This document shows, piece by piece, positions 42,363 to 52,025 of a stretch of DNA of 64,000 nt. The notes beneath the pieces were generated by a model. The model was not told where the DNA came from, ran no database searches, and saw only the letters and a program-made list of their open reading frames with translations. The position numbers were made by a program, and so were the translations under genes. Source of the stretch: Pseudomonas sputi (lineage in GTDB: Bacteria; Pseudomonadota; Gammaproteobacteria; Pseudomonadales; Pseudomonadaceae). Location: NCBI RefSeq assembly GCF_021603585.1, contig NZ_BQHI01000003.1, forward strand, positions 62,001 to 126,000, in the 5' to 3' direction. Position 1 is the stretch's first letter. Each line of letters starts with the position of its first letter.

Positions 42363-43382
42363 ATGTTCGCTCTCATGCAAAGCACTCGCCTGGAATCGCT
42401 GCACCTTAGCGTTGATCCGGTGTCCGGATTGAAGGCGGTCATTGCCATTCATAACAGTCGCCTTGGGCCCGCCCTGGGCGGGTGTCGTTATCTTGCCTAC
42501 CCGAACGACGAATCCGCAGTCGAGGACGCCATACGCCTGGCTCAGGGCATGAGCTACAAGGCTGCGCTGGCCGGCCTCGCCCAGGGCGGCGGGGTGGCCG
42601 TGATCGTGCGGCCGGCCCATGTGGAAAACCGCGCCGCATTGTTCGAGGCTTTCGGGCGTTGCATCGATCAGTTGGACGGTCGCTACATCACCGCCATCGA
42701 CAGTGGCACCTCTGTGGCGGATATGGATTGCATCGCCCAGCAGACCCAGCATGTCACCAGCACCACTTCGGCCGGCGACCCCGCGCCGCATGCGGCGATG
42801 GGGGTGTTCACCGGGATTCGCGCCACGGCCATGGCGCGGTTGGGCAGCGACAACCTCGAAGGCTTGCGCGTGGCGATTCAGGGACTGGGCAATGTCGGTT
42901 ACGCCCTGGCTGAACAGTTGCACGCCGCCGGTGCCGAACTGCTGGTCAGCGACATCGACCACGGCAAGGTGCAACTGGCGATGGAGCAGCTCAACGCCCA
43001 CCCGATTGCCAACGACGCCTTGCTCAGCACGCCGTGCGACATCCTCGCGCCGTGCGGTCTCGGCGGGGTGCTCAACAGCCACACGGTCACCCAGTTGCGG
43101 TGCTCGGCGGTGGCGGGCTCGGCCAACAATCAGCTGACGCACCTGGATGTCGCCGATCAACTGGAACGGCGCGGCATCCTGTATGCGCCGGATTACGTGA
43201 TCAATGCCGGCGGGTTGATCTACGTTTCCCTCAAGCACCGTGGCGAAGAGCTGACCACCATCACAGCGCACCTGTCGAAGATCAGTTCGCGATTGACCGA
43301 AGTCTTCGCCCATGCCCAGGCGGAAAAGCGTTCACCGGCACGGGTGGCGGACGAGTTGGCCGAGAAAGTGTTGTACCGCTGA
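42363..43382 (+). CDS. Leu/Phe/Val dehydrogenase homologue lacking the catalytic lysine
   Basis: 339 residues of the Glu/Leu/Phe/Val dehydrogenase family. Substrate loop LGGCRYLAYPN, Lys66 in SYKAALAGL (retained substrate-binding Lys), NAD loop IQGLGNVGYALAEQL, and TAIDSGTSVADMD. The glycine loop reads AQGGGVAV, with Val78 (GTG at 42594) where the family has the catalytic Lys. It may be inactive as a dehydrogenase or altered in role. ATG preceded by GGGAG. Confidence 0.85.
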   Translation: MFALMQSTRLESLHLSVDPVSGLKAVIAIHNSRLGPALGGCRYLAYPNDESAVEDAIRLAQGMSYKAALAGLAQGGGVAVIVRPAHVENRAALFEAFGRCIDQLDGRYITAIDSGTSVADMDCIAQQTQHVTSTTSAGDPAPHAAMGVFTGIRATAMARLGSDNLEGLRVAIQGLGNVGYALAEQLHAAGAELLVSDIDHGKVQLAMEQLNAHPIANDALLSTPCDILAPCGLGGVLNSHTVTQLRCSAVAGSANNQLTHLDVADQLERRGILYAPDYVINAGGLIYVSLKHRGEELTTITAHLSKISSRLTEVFAHAQAEKRSPARVADELAEKVLYR

Positions 43383-43397
43383 GATTTGCCCGGACAT

Positions 43398-43430
43398 GAA
43401 AAAGCCCCTGAGTCTTTCAACTCAGGGGCT
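43398..43430 (-). terminator. Terminator of the yebG-like gene
   Basis: AGCCCCTGAG / CTCAGGGGCT stem; the A run at 43399-43403 is a T run on the minus strand, 20 bases past the stop of the minus-strand gene. Also serves the dehydrogenase gene. Confidence 0.88.
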
Positions 43431-43448
43431 ATTCAATTCAAGTGTCGC

Positions 43449-43793
43449 TTATTTCGCAGCCTTCGCCACTTTGGCGGGTTTGGCTGGCGCTTCTGCCGGT
43501 TCAGCCGCGTCTGCCGTTTCGGTTGCCACAACCGGTGCAGTTGGTGCGTTGATCAGCTCCGACAGGGCATCAGGCTGGCTCTTGAACGCCCGGGCGAACA
43601 CATCGCGGTTCTTTGCCATGAAGATCCCGACTTCTTCCACTTGCTGCTCGCTCAACGAAGGAACGGCTTTTTCCAGCACTTCGGCCAACAGTTCGGCCAG
43701 TTCGAGCATTTTGTCATGACGGTCAGCTTCGGCTTTATCCATGAACAAGCGCTCCAGATCTCGGCTGCTGCGGTATACCACTTCGACGGCCAT
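43449..43793 (-). CDS. yebG: YebG-family SOS protein
   Basis: 114 residues. N-terminal MAVEVVYRSSRDLERLFMDK and ADRHDKMLELAELLAEVLEK match E. coli YebG, a DNA-damage-induced protein of unknown role. An Ala/Pro/Lys-rich C-terminal tail (AEAPAKPAKVAKAAK) is an added low-complexity, basic region. Preceded by a LexA box. Confidence 0.88.
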   Translation of the reverse strand: MAVEVVYRSSRDLERLFMDKAEADRHDKMLELAELLAEVLEKAVPSLSEQQVEEVGIFMAKNRDVFARAFKSQPDALSELINAPTAPVVATETADAAEPAEAPAKPAKVAKAAK

Positions 43794-43836
43794 TCACCAC
43801 CTCACATGCCTTCACATTAAGTTGTCTTTGCGACTA

Positions 43837-43852
43837 CTGTATCGATATACAG
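43837..43852. promoter_or_regulatory. LexA (SOS) box of yebG
   Basis: CTGTATCGATATACAG: CTGT-N8-ACAG, 44 bases upstream of the yebG start, with an AT-rich core close to the LexA consensus. Confidence 0.9.
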
Positions 43853-44086
43853 CGAAAAGGATAAGCGAATCCCTGCGCTTTGGGTAGTGGCATTTCAATG
43901 TAGACCGGATTCGTATTTTGTCAGCCCGACGCCTGCGCACAGGTGCGACCAAACGCCACGGCGCGGGTTTCGCGGCAGCTCGCCATGATGGCGTGGCCTC
44001 TTTTCTGCATGCATCTGCGTACGTGCGCAATAACCGTCACGTCCAACGCGCAACATCCGCTCGAACCGGGCTAAGGAACCTTCATC

Positions 44087-44587
44087 GTGAAAATCAACTG
44101 GGCCGAGAAACTGCGGCAAAACGTGCATCAACTGGCCGAGTCCCTGGGCAACCTGTTCGTCGAGACTTTCCACTACCTGGCGCTGTTCGCCATTGGTGCG
44201 GTGACCGCCTGGGCGGCGGTGATGGAATTTCTCGGGATGCTCGAGGAAGGGCACATCAAGATCGATGACATTCTGTTGCTGTTCATCTATCTGGAACTGG
44301 GGGCGATGGTCGGGATTTATTTCAAGACCAACCACATGCCGGTGCGCTTCCTGATCTACGTGGCGATTACGGCACTGACGCGGCTGCTGATCTCCAACGT
44401 TTCGCACCACAATCCGCCGGACATGGGCATCATTTACCTGTGCGGCGGAATTCTGCTGCTGGCGTTCTCGATCCTGGTGGTGCGTTACGCCTCGTCGCAA
44501 TTCCCTTCGGTGAAAATCGAGAACCCGCACCGCAAGATCGGCACGGGTTCCAGTGAACATCCGGAAGTGGAGAAGGGCGAACTCTAA
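44087..44587 (+). CDS. PsiE-family membrane protein
   Basis: 166-residue inner-membrane protein of the phosphate-starvation-inducible PsiE family. Four hydrophobic helices (about 28-48, 62-82, 87-105, 120-142), with YLELGAMVGIYFKTNHMPVRFLIY. GTG start, AAGGAA 8 bases upstream. Function unknown. No clear Pho box was found. Overlaps the DUF3509 gene by 4 bases. Confidence 0.9.
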   Translation: MKINWAEKLRQNVHQLAESLGNLFVETFHYLALFAIGAVTAWAAVMEFLGMLEEGHIKIDDILLLFIYLELGAMVGIYFKTNHMPVRFLIYVAITALTRLLISNVSHHNPPDMGIIYLCGGILLLAFSILVVRYASSQFPSVKIENPHRKIGTGSSEHPEVEKGEL

Positions 44588-44901
44588 AGGCCGGCAGATG
44601 ATCCGGGCAGGTGTTTGACCTGACGCGGTGGCGGAGTGATTCCGTCGCCGCGGGTCATGGCATCGAGGATCGCCATGGCGCTGTGGCCCTGCTCGATGGC
44701 GATGCCGAACTGAATGCTTTGCACCAGGCGTTTGAGGCGCTTGGGATCATTGCGCTGTTCGGCGCTGATCATCCGTTTGGCGACGATCCGCCCGCTGTTG
44801 GAGAGGGTCAGCATGATGCTGCCGTCGAGCCCCTGAATGCTCAGATTGATCTGATAGTCCGGCGCGAAAGCATCGGTAATGATCTGAAAAGGATTGTCCA
44901 T
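44584..44901 (-). CDS. DUF3509-like Pseudomonas protein
   Basis: 105 residues, MDNPFQIITDAFAPDYQINL..., with GLDGSIMLTLSNSGRIVAKR and AEQRNDPKRLKRLVQSIQFG. Resembles small Pseudomonas-specific DUF3509 proteins. No signal, no membrane helix, no known role. Confidence 0.7.
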   Translation of the reverse strand: MDNPFQIITDAFAPDYQINLSIQGLDGSIMLTLSNSGRIVAKRMISAEQRNDPKRLKRLVQSIQFGIAIEQGHSAMAILDAMTRGDGITPPPRQVKHLPGSSAGL

Positions 44902-45053
44902 GATGCGTCACCGCCTGATTGAACGTGCAGTTGTTGACCGGCCTTGATCGGGTTGGTTCGCCAAACCTGACCATCGGCCTTTCCGTGGTCCTGTCTTCTT
45001 CAGCGATGTAGCAAGGGACATGCCGGGAATATTGTCGAACAATGAAACCGGCC

Positions 45054-45086
45054 AAAAAAGAAGGCGAGCCCGTGGTTCGCCTTCTT
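45054..45086 (-). terminator. Terminator of the sdaA-sdaC operon
   Basis: AAGAAGGCGA / TCGCCTTCTT stem, T run on the minus strand, 15 bases after the sdaC stop. Confidence 0.9.
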
Positions 45087-45101
45087 CATTGGCGGCCCGT
45101 T

Positions 45102-46403
45102 TCAGGGCAGAACCGAGTAGATGATCGCTGACAGTGCAATCAGGCCGATCAGCACCACGAACACGTTGGACGCCTGGCCCGAATACTGGCGCAAAGCTGG
45201 CACGCGGCGGATCGCGTACATCGGCATCAGGAACAGCAGGCAGGCAATCACCGGCCCGCCGAGGGTTTCGATCATGCCGAGGATGCTCGGGTTGAACGTT
45301 GCCACGGCCCAGCAGCTGAGGATCATGAACAGCGCGGTCGCACGGTTCAGCCAGCTCGCCGACATCACCCGACCACGGCTGCGCAGGCTTTTGACGATCA
45401 TGCCCTGGAAGCCTTCGCTGGCACCGATGTAGTGGCCGAGGAAGGACTTGGTGATCGCCACCAGTGCAATCAGCGGCGCAGCGTAAGCAATGACCGGGGT
45501 CTGGAAGTGGTTGGCCAGGTACGACAGGATCGAGATGTTCTGCGCCTTGGCCGCTGCCAGGTCCGCCGGCGACAGCGCCAGCACGCAGCTGAAGCAGAAG
45601 AACATCACGGTCACCACCATCATGCCGTGGGCCATGGCAAGGATGCCGCTGCTCTTGCGTTCGGCCTGTTCGCCGTAGCGTTGTTTCTGCTCGACGGCGA
45701 ACGCGGAGATGATCGGCGAATGGTTGAACGAGAACACCATCACCGGAATCGCCAGCCACAGGGTCTTGAGGAACACCGACATTTCCATCGGTTCTTGAGC
45801 ACTGGCGAAGAACGCGCCGTTCCAGTTCGGAATCAGGCTGATGCCGAGCAGCAACAGCGCGGCCACGAACGGATACACCAGCACGCTCATGGCTTTGACG
45901 ATCACGCTCTGACCGCAACGGACGATGGCCATCAGACCGAGGATCAGCGCCAGCGACAGCACCGCGCGCGGCGGCGGGGCGATGTGCAACTGGTGTTCGA
46001 GGAAGCTGCTCAGGGTGTTGGTCAGCGCCACGCTGTACACCAGCAGGATCGGGAAGATCGCGAAGAAGTAGAGCAGCGTGATCAGCTTGCCGGCGCCGAT
46101 GCCGAAGTGTTCTTCCACCACTTCGGTGATGTCACCGCAGCGGCCCGACAGCACGAAGCGGGTCAGGCCCCGGTGCGCGAAGAAGGTCATCGGGAAGGCC
46201 AGCAACGCCAGGATCAGCAACGGCCAGAAGCCGCCGACACCGGCGTTGATTGGCAGGAACAAGGTGCCGGCGCCGATGGCGGTGCCATACAGGCCGAGCA
46301 TCCAGGTGGTGTCGAATTTGCTCCAGCCCTTGTGGGCGGTTTCGTTGTTGCGTGTGCGATCTGCAGCAGGATTTTCGGCAGCAGGTGTACGTACATCGGT
46401 CAT
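45102..46403 (-). CDS. sdaC: Serine/proton symporter of the SdaC (HAAAP) family
   Basis: 433-residue inner-membrane transporter, eleven hydrophobic segments. Family marks: WMLGLYGTAIGAGTLFLPIN, FSFNHSPIISAFAVEQKQRYG, and SFLGHYIGASEGF. Imports L-serine for the deaminase coded upstream. ATG at 46403; the longer frame adds a polar, unlikely N-terminus. 63 bases after sdaA, so one operon. Confidence 0.93.
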   Translation of the reverse strand: MTDVRTPAAENPAADRTRNNETAHKGWSKFDTTWMLGLYGTAIGAGTLFLPINAGVGGFWPLLILALLAFPMTFFAHRGLTRFVLSGRCGDITEVVEEHFGIGAGKLITLLYFFAIFPILLVYSVALTNTLSSFLEHQLHIAPPPRAVLSLALILGLMAIVRCGQSVIVKAMSVLVYPFVAALLLLGISLIPNWNGAFFASAQEPMEMSVFLKTLWLAIPVMVFSFNHSPIISAFAVEQKQRYGEQAERKSSGILAMAHGMMVVTVMFFCFSCVLALSPADLAAAKAQNISILSYLANHFQTPVIAYAAPLIALVAITKSFLGHYIGASEGFQGMIVKSLRSRGRVMSASWLNRATALFMILSCWAVATFNPSILGMIETLGGPVIACLLFLMPMYAIRRVPALRQYSGQASNVFVVLIGLIALSAIIYSVLP

Positions 46404-46466
46404 CGTTTTTGCCTCGTTATTATTCTTGCTCGGGCTCACGTGTTACGGGCGGTCAGGGAGCGCTCC

Positions 46467-47843
46467 TCAGCACTCCACCCAGCTCACGGCCAGGCCGCCC
46501 CGTGAAGTCTCTTTGTATTTGTCATGCATGTCGGCGCCGGTATCGCGCATGGTGCGGATCACCCGGTCGAGGGAAATGAAGTGTTTGCCGTCGCCGCGCA
46601 GGGCCATTTGCGTGGCGTTGATCGCCTTCACCGCAGCGATGGCGTTGCGCTCGATGCACGGCACTTGCACGAGGCCGCCGACCGGGTCGCAGGTCAGGCC
46701 GAGGTTGTGTTCCAGGCCGATTTCGGCGGCGTTTTCCAGTTGCTCAGGCGTGGCGCCGAGCACATCGGCCAGACCCGCAGCGGCCATCGCACAGGCCGAA
46801 CCGACCTCGCCCTGGCAGCCGACTTCGGCGCCGGAAATCGAAGCGTTTTTCTTGCACAGGATGCCGACCGCTGCCGCGCCCAGAAAGAACGCGACCACGT
46901 CATCGTCCGACGCGTCCGGATTGAATTTCATGTAGTAGTGCAGGACGGCCGGGATGATCCCGGCAGCGCCGTTGGTCGGCGCGGTCACCATGCGCCCGCC
47001 GGCGGCGTTTTCTTCGTTGACGGCGAGGGCGAACAGGTTGACCCACTCCATCGCCGACAGGGTCGAGCTGATGACGTTCGGCTTGCCGATTTCCAGCAGG
47101 CTGCGGTGCAATTTCGCCGCACGACGGGGAACATTCAGACCGCCGGGCAGGATGCCTTCGTGACGCAGGCCCTGCTCGACGCACTCGCGCATCACCGACC
47201 AGATGTGCAACAGGCCCTGACGGATCTCGGCGTCGCTGCGCCAGGCCCGTTCGTTGGCCATCATCAGTTCGGACACCCGCAGGTTGTGCTGCTTGCACAG
47301 CGCCAGCAGTTCGACGGCGCTGGAGAATTCGTAGGGCAACGCGACGTCGCCGGCCGGCGCTGCACCGGATTCGGCTTCGGCCGCTTCGATGATGAAACCG
47401 CCGCCGACCGAGTAGTACGTCTGCTCGAACAATGGGCCGGATGCACCGAAGGCTGTCAGCGACATGGCGTTGGGGTGGTAGGGCAAGCTCTCGTCCAGCA
47501 GCAGGAGATCGTACTGCCAGTTGAAGGCAATCGAACGTTTGCCGGCCAGAGAGAGCTGGCCGGTCTCGCGCAGTTGCTGGATGCGTGGCTCGATGGTCGA
47601 CGGATCGATGCTGTCCGGCCATTCACCCATCAGCCCCATGACCGTTGCGCGGTCAGTGGCATGGCCGACGCCGGTGGCCGAAAGCGAGCCGTACAAACGG
47701 ATTTCCACCCGCTGCACATCGTTCAGCAAATGCTGATCGATCAGGGCTCGGGCGAAGGTCGCGGCGGCGCGCATCGGGCCTACCGTGTGGGAGCTGGAGG
47801 GACCGATGCCGACTTTGAATAGATCGAAAACACTGATAGCCAT
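46467..47843 (-). CDS. sdaA: L-serine ammonia-lyase (iron-sulfur type)
   Basis: 458 residues; deaminates L-serine to pyruvate. N-terminal domain [21 protein letters not shown], then the catalytic alpha domain with cluster cysteines in [16 protein letters not shown] and [18 protein letters not shown]. Single-chain Pseudomonas/E. coli type. With sdaC it forms a serine catabolic unit under the divergent LysR regulator. Confidence 0.95.
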   Translation of the reverse strand: MAISVFDLFKVGIGPSSSHTVGPMRAAATFARALIDQHLLNDVQRVEIRLYGSLSATGVGHATDRATVMGLMGEWPDSIDPSTIEPRIQQLRETGQLSLAGKRSIAFNWQYDLLLLDESLPYHPNAMSLTAFGASGPLFEQTYYSVGGGFIIEAAEAESGAAPAGDVALPYEFSSAVELLALCKQHNLRVSELMMANERAWRSDAEIRQGLLHIWSVMRECVEQGLRHEGILPGGLNVPRRAAKLHRSLLEIGKPNVISSTLSAMEWVNLFALAVNEENAAGGRMVTAPTNGAAGIIPAVLHYYMKFNPDASDDDVVAFFLGAAAVGILCKKNASISGAEVGCQGEVGSACAMAAAGLADVLGATPEQLENAAEIGLEHNLGLTCDPVGGLVQVPCIERNAIAAVKAINATQMALRGDGKHFISLDRVIRTMRDTGADMHDKYKETSRGGLAVSWVEC

Positions 47844-47978
47844 GCTAAACCCTTACAAGCAATGGAGTAGGAATCGCTGCCATTTTTTGTAGGACAAGCG
47901 CAATGTCGGCGATACTGCCTACCTCGCTTCAACGTGACTAACGAAACTTCCTAAGTAAGCCTTTAGCAGGACTAAACC

Positions 47979-48926
47979 ATGAGCCGTCAATTGCATGCCC
48001 AGACTTACGTCTGGCTGCAGGTGTTTTCCTGTGCCGCGCGGCACCTGTCATTCACCCGCTGTGCCGAGGAACTGCACATCACGCCGGGAGCGGTGAGTCA
48101 GCAAATCCGACAGTTGGAAGAGCGGCTGGGTTTTCGCCTGTTTCACCGCCGTGCGCGGGGCGTGGAGTTGAGTGCGGAGGGGCAGCGACTGGCGATCACG
48201 GTCAACGAGGCTTACGGCAGCATCGACGCGGAATTGCGTCGCCTGGATGCGGGGATGATCAGCGGGATTCTGCGGGTTCGTTCGATTCCGTCGTTCCTCA
48301 GCAAGTGGCTGACCCCGCGCCTGCCACGCCTGCAACAGCGTTACCCGGACATCCAGTTGCGGCTGGTGGCCGAGGACAGCAGCGTGCCGTTGCATGAAGG
48401 GGATTTCGACCTGGCCATCGACCTGAACGACGGCAGTTATCCGGGACTGTTATCCACAGCCTTGCTTGACGAGCAGATTTTCCCGGTGTGCGCGCCGGGC
48501 CTGTTGCGTGGACGGCCGCCGCTGCACGGGCCGGCGGATCTGGTGCATTTTCCGCTGCTGCACGACATCACCGCCTGGCGCGGCAGCTATGAATATGCGG
48601 AGTGGGAGTTTTATCTCAATGCCATCGGTTTCGAGGGCGCGGATGTGCGGCGCGGGCACACGTTCAATCGCAACCACCTGACCATCGAAGCGGCGATTGC
48701 CGGCATGGGCGTGGCGATTGCCCGGCGCACGTTGCTCAACGACGAGCTGGAGCGGGGGACGCTGATCGTGCCGTTCGGGATTTCGGTGCCCAATCACAAG
48801 CGTTATGTCTTGCTCTATGCGCCGGGGGCGCTGAGCCATCCGGGCGTGCGGGCGGTGCATGACTGGCTGGTGGAAGAGGCGGGGATCTTTCGCAGCTTGC
48901 ACCCGTTGGGTGATGGCCAATTGTGA
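47979..48926 (+). CDS. GcvA-like LysR regulator
   Basis: 315 residues. HTH in SCAARHLSFTRCAEELHITP...SQQIRQLE, typical of the GcvA/AmpR subgroup, and an effector domain from about 95 (FPVCAPGLLRGRPPL, NHLTIEAAIAGMGVAI). Divergent from sdaA with a 135-base gap; likely activates serine use. Related Pseudomonas genes are named after glycine or serine regulators, but I cannot fix a symbol. Confidence 0.88.
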   Translation: MSRQLHAQTYVWLQVFSCAARHLSFTRCAEELHITPGAVSQQIRQLEERLGFRLFHRRARGVELSAEGQRLAITVNEAYGSIDAELRRLDAGMISGILRVRSIPSFLSKWLTPRLPRLQQRYPDIQLRLVAEDSSVPLHEGDFDLAIDLNDGSYPGLLSTALLDEQIFPVCAPGLLRGRPPLHGPADLVHFPLLHDITAWRGSYEYAEWEFYLNAIGFEGADVRRGHTFNRNHLTIEAAIAGMGVAIARRTLLNDELERGTLIVPFGISVPNHKRYVLLYAPGALSHPGVRAVHDWLVEEAGIFRSLHPLGDGQL

Positions 48927-49126
48927 GCAGGTTTTTCGGAGTGGCGGGGCGACCCAACTCCCGACCTTACCAGCGCCTTACTCGGTTGTCCGGCTTTTTT
49001 TGCGAATGAATATTTATCTTTTTTAAGGGGTTGAAATGTTCGTCCGGCGGGCCGATTGTTGTAATCAAGGGGTCACGAAATCCTGTTCCAGGCCTCTTGC
49101 GAGCTAGCTGAAATAAGGGATGAACT

Positions 49127-49531
49127 ATGCAAATCCAAGTCAACAGCGACAACCATATTCAAAGCAGCAAACGACTGGAGGAGTGGGTACGCACCACCAT
49201 TGAGAGCACGCTCGACCGTTATGAGGAAGACCTGACCCGTGTCGAAGTCCATCTGAGCGACGAGAACGGTGACAAACCAGGTCCTCATGATTTGCGCTGC
49301 CAGCTGGAAGCGCGGCCAAAAGGCCATCAACCGATTTCCGTCACCCACAAAGCCGATTCGCTGGAGCAGGCGATCGATGGCGCCGCCGAGAAACTGGAGC
49401 ACGCGCTGGAGCATCTGTTTGGCAAACTGCGCGGCAAACCGCGAGCCGCTGTGGTGCCATTCAGCAAAGCCAGCGACAAACTGTTGGCGGAAGAGTTTGA
49501 CGAGAACGAACAGGCAGCGATCAACAGTTGA
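49127..49531 (+). CDS. HPF/RaiA-family ribosome-associated protein
   Basis: 134 residues with the S30AE fold pattern: MQIQVNSDNHIQSSKRLEEW, LTRVEVHLSDENGDK, VTHKADSLEQAIDGAAEKLE. It lacks the long C-terminal dimerisation domain, but a tail of ~35 residues is unlike E. coli HPF. Probably a stationary-phase or stress ribosome factor paralogue. AAGGGA precedes the ATG. Confidence 0.82.
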   Translation: MQIQVNSDNHIQSSKRLEEWVRTTIESTLDRYEEDLTRVEVHLSDENGDKPGPHDLRCQLEARPKGHQPISVTHKADSLEQAIDGAAEKLEHALEHLFGKLRGKPRAAVVPFSKASDKLLAEEFDENEQAAINS

Positions 49532-49558
49532 TGCGCTGATTTTCCAAGCCACCCAATG

Positions 49559-49590
49559 AGAAAGGGCCTGCAAGTGCAGGCCCTTTCTGT
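49559..49590. terminator. Bidirectional terminator between HPF-like and fecA
   Basis: AGAAAGGGCCTGC / GCAGGCCCTTTCT stem with loop AAGT, T-rich on the right, A-rich on the left, between convergent genes. Confidence 0.9.
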
Positions 49591-49601
49591 TTTCAGCAGA
49601 G

Positions 49602-51935
49602 TCAGAAAGCCACTGAAGTCTGCACATACACCGTGCGCGGTTCACCCACATACTTGCCCTTGTTGTTGTCATCGAACGAGCGGGTGAAGTACTGGGTATT
49701 GAAGATGTTCTTTACCCCCACCGCCACGTTCAGATCCGACAGTTGCGGGCCGAAATCATAACCGGCGCGGCTGCTGAACAGCATGTAGCCGGGGATCTTG
49801 CCGGTGCTGCCGTCGGCGCTTTCTTTCGAGGTGTTGGCGTTGTCGGCGAACTGGTCGCTCTGGAAGCTGCTGTCCAGGTTGAGTTTCCACGGGCCTTCGG
49901 TATAACCGACGCCGATCGTGCCTTTGTGTTTCGACGAGAACGGCACACGATTGCCCTTGTTCGGCCCGTCTTCGCGGATGGTCGCGTCGACATAGGCGTA
50001 GGTGGCGTAGACATCGAAGCCGGCCAGCGCCGGGCTCAAATCGTCGAGCGCGTAATTGACGCTGGTTTCGATGCCCTGATGCCGGGTTTCGCCACGGGCG
50101 ATCACCGAATCGTTGGTCTGGTTGCTTTCGTACTGGTTGTCGAAGTTGATCAGGAACGCACCGATTTCCGCGCGCAGTGCACCGTTGTCGTAGCGGGTGC
50201 CGACTTCCCAGGTGCGGGCCTTCTCCGGTTTCACTTCGCCGCTGCTCACGCGGTTGGGCATCTGACTGTATTGCACGCTGCCGAAGGAGCCTTCGGTGTT
50301 GGCGTACAGGTTCCAGCGGTCGGTCAGGTGATACAGCACGTTCAGCGCCGGCAGCGCGGTGTTGTAGTCGCCCTTGTATTTGACGTTGGTCAGGTTGTTG
50401 GTCTGTTGCGATTCGATCATCTCGTAGCGCACGCCCGGCGTAATGGTCCACTTGCCGATGTCGATCCGGTCATCGACGAAAAACGCATTGGCCTCGGTGC
50501 CGCCACGGGTGTCGCGGTCATTGCGGCTGTTGGTGGTCGGATACTCGTTGCTGCTGATCGGCGTGCGATAGCGCAGTTCGTGGCCGGCTTCGTTGATGTA
50601 GCGATACCCGACGCCGACTTCATGGCTGGTGGCGCCGAGGTCGAAGCCCTGGGCAAAGCGGGTTTCCAGACCGCGAACCCAATATTCGCGCGGCGACAGC
50701 GAGAGGAAGGTGCCCTGGTCCAGATAACCGCTGCGCAGGGTCTTGGTGAAGAAGGTATTGGCGGTGAATTCGCGGCGATCTTCCTGATAGCGATAGCCGA
50801 CATTGAACATCGTGCGACGGCCCCAGAACTGGTCTTTCGGCCGGGTCGACTGATACGGATCGGCATCGTAATCGGCGACATTCAGGCCGCCAGGCATGTC
50901 GGCCTTGCCTTCGTAATACTGGGCCATGGCGTTGAAGCTGTTGGCGTCGTCGAGCTGGTATTTGCCCTTGAGGATCAGGTCGTCGATTTCTGTATCGCTG
51001 TGCTCACGCCAGTCGCCACCGCGAGTGCCGGAGTACAGCAACGCGCCGCCCAGGCCATTGGCATGGGTGCCGCCGGCCAGCAGGTTGGCGCTGGTCTTGA
51101 AGCCGTCATGGCTCGACGATGGGCTGGTTTCGGTCTGGAATCCGCCTTTTACGGTCGGCTCGTCAGGAATCGCTCGGGTCACGAAGTTGACCACGCCACC
51201 GACGTTTTGCGGACCGTAACGCACGGCGCCGCCACCACGCACCACGTCCACCGCATCCATGTTGCCCATGCTGATCGGCGCGAACGACAACTGCGGCTGG
51301 CCATAAGGCGCGAACGGCACCGGGATGCCATCCATCAACACCGTCGAACGTGCGGCCAGACGCGGGTTGAGGCCGCGAATGCCGAAGTTCAGCGCCATGT
51401 CGTGGCTGCCGGTGCCGTTGTTTTCCGGGGCGTTGACCCCGGGAATGCGGTTGAGCACATCGCGGGCCTGGGTCGCGCCCTGGCGTTCGAACTCTTCGCG
51501 ACGAATCACGTCACGGGCACCGGGATGTTCGAAGACGTTGACCTGCGCCGCCTCACCGAGCCAGTCGCCGACCACTTTCGAGGTGTCCAGCTCCAGGGCG
51601 CCGTCGTTCGACGGTTGCAGGCTGAAGGCATTGCCACCCTCGGCGCGGGCTTGCAGGCCGGTGCCTTCAAGCAGTGCATTCAGACCTTGCTCCGCTGTGT
51701 AGTTGCCCTCCAGACCACGGCTTTGCACACCGCTGGTGATTTGCGAGCCGAACGAAATCAGCACACCGGCTTCACGGCCGAACTGGTTCAGCGCGTTTTC
51801 CAGCGACGACGGGGCAATGTGATAAGCCTTGGTTTCGGCGGCCAGCGCAAAGGGCAGGGCACTGAAGCTCAGGCTGGCGCCGAGGACGAGGTTGCGCAGG
51901 GTTCGGGCCAGCGGTGTGAGGCGGGTGGGGTGCAT
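49602..51935 (-). CDS. fecA: Ferric citrate outer-membrane receptor and transducer
   Basis: 777-residue TonB-dependent receptor. Signal peptide to about residue 33 (ALAA), STN signalling domain (about 40-110), plug with ENNGTGSHDMALNFGIRGLN and YGQPQLSFAPISMGNMDAVD, then a 22-strand barrel ending YVQTSVAF. Long stretches (YYEGKADMPGGLNVADYDAD, GEVKPEKARTWEVGTRYDN) match E. coli FecA. So ferric dicitrate is a good guess. Under FecI-FecR coded just upstream; 90-base gap. Confidence 0.94.
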   Translation of the reverse strand: MHPTRLTPLARTLRNLVLGASLSFSALPFALAAETKAYHIAPSSLENALNQFGREAGVLISFGSQITSGVQSRGLEGNYTAEQGLNALLEGTGLQARAEGGNAFSLQPSNDGALELDTSKVVGDWLGEAAQVNVFEHPGARDVIRREEFERQGATQARDVLNRIPGVNAPENNGTGSHDMALNFGIRGLNPRLAARSTVLMDGIPVPFAPYGQPQLSFAPISMGNMDAVDVVRGGGAVRYGPQNVGGVVNFVTRAIPDEPTVKGGFQTETSPSSSHDGFKTSANLLAGGTHANGLGGALLYSGTRGGDWREHSDTEIDDLILKGKYQLDDANSFNAMAQYYEGKADMPGGLNVADYDADPYQSTRPKDQFWGRRTMFNVGYRYQEDRREFTANTFFTKTLRSGYLDQGTFLSLSPREYWVRGLETRFAQGFDLGATSHEVGVGYRYINEAGHELRYRTPISSNEYPTTNSRNDRDTRGGTEANAFFVDDRIDIGKWTITPGVRYEMIESQQTNNLTNVKYKGDYNTALPALNVLYHLTDRWNLYANTEGSFGSVQYSQMPNRVSSGEVKPEKARTWEVGTRYDNGALRAEIGAFLINFDNQYESNQTNDSVIARGETRHQGIETSVNYALDDLSPALAGFDVYATYAYVDATIREDGPNKGNRVPFSSKHKGTIGVGYTEGPWKLNLDSSFQSDQFADNANTSKESADGSTGKIPGYMLFSSRAGYDFGPQLSDLNVAVGVKNIFNTQYFTRSFDDNNKGKYVGEPRTVYVQTSVAF

Positions 51936-52025
51936 GGAGGTCGGTCCTGAGAAGGTTGAATCAAGGGGGCTTTCCTTCTCTGTCACGCCAGATCTGAAAA
52001 ACGGCTCATTTATTTTTACGGCTGA

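Noticed and set aside
49743-51950. 735-codon open frame antisense to fecA
   Set aside because: Shadow of a certain receptor gene; Val/Gly/Arg-rich translation without motifs. The same holds for the long antisense frames at 29843-31714, 31633-33105 and 57532-59598.
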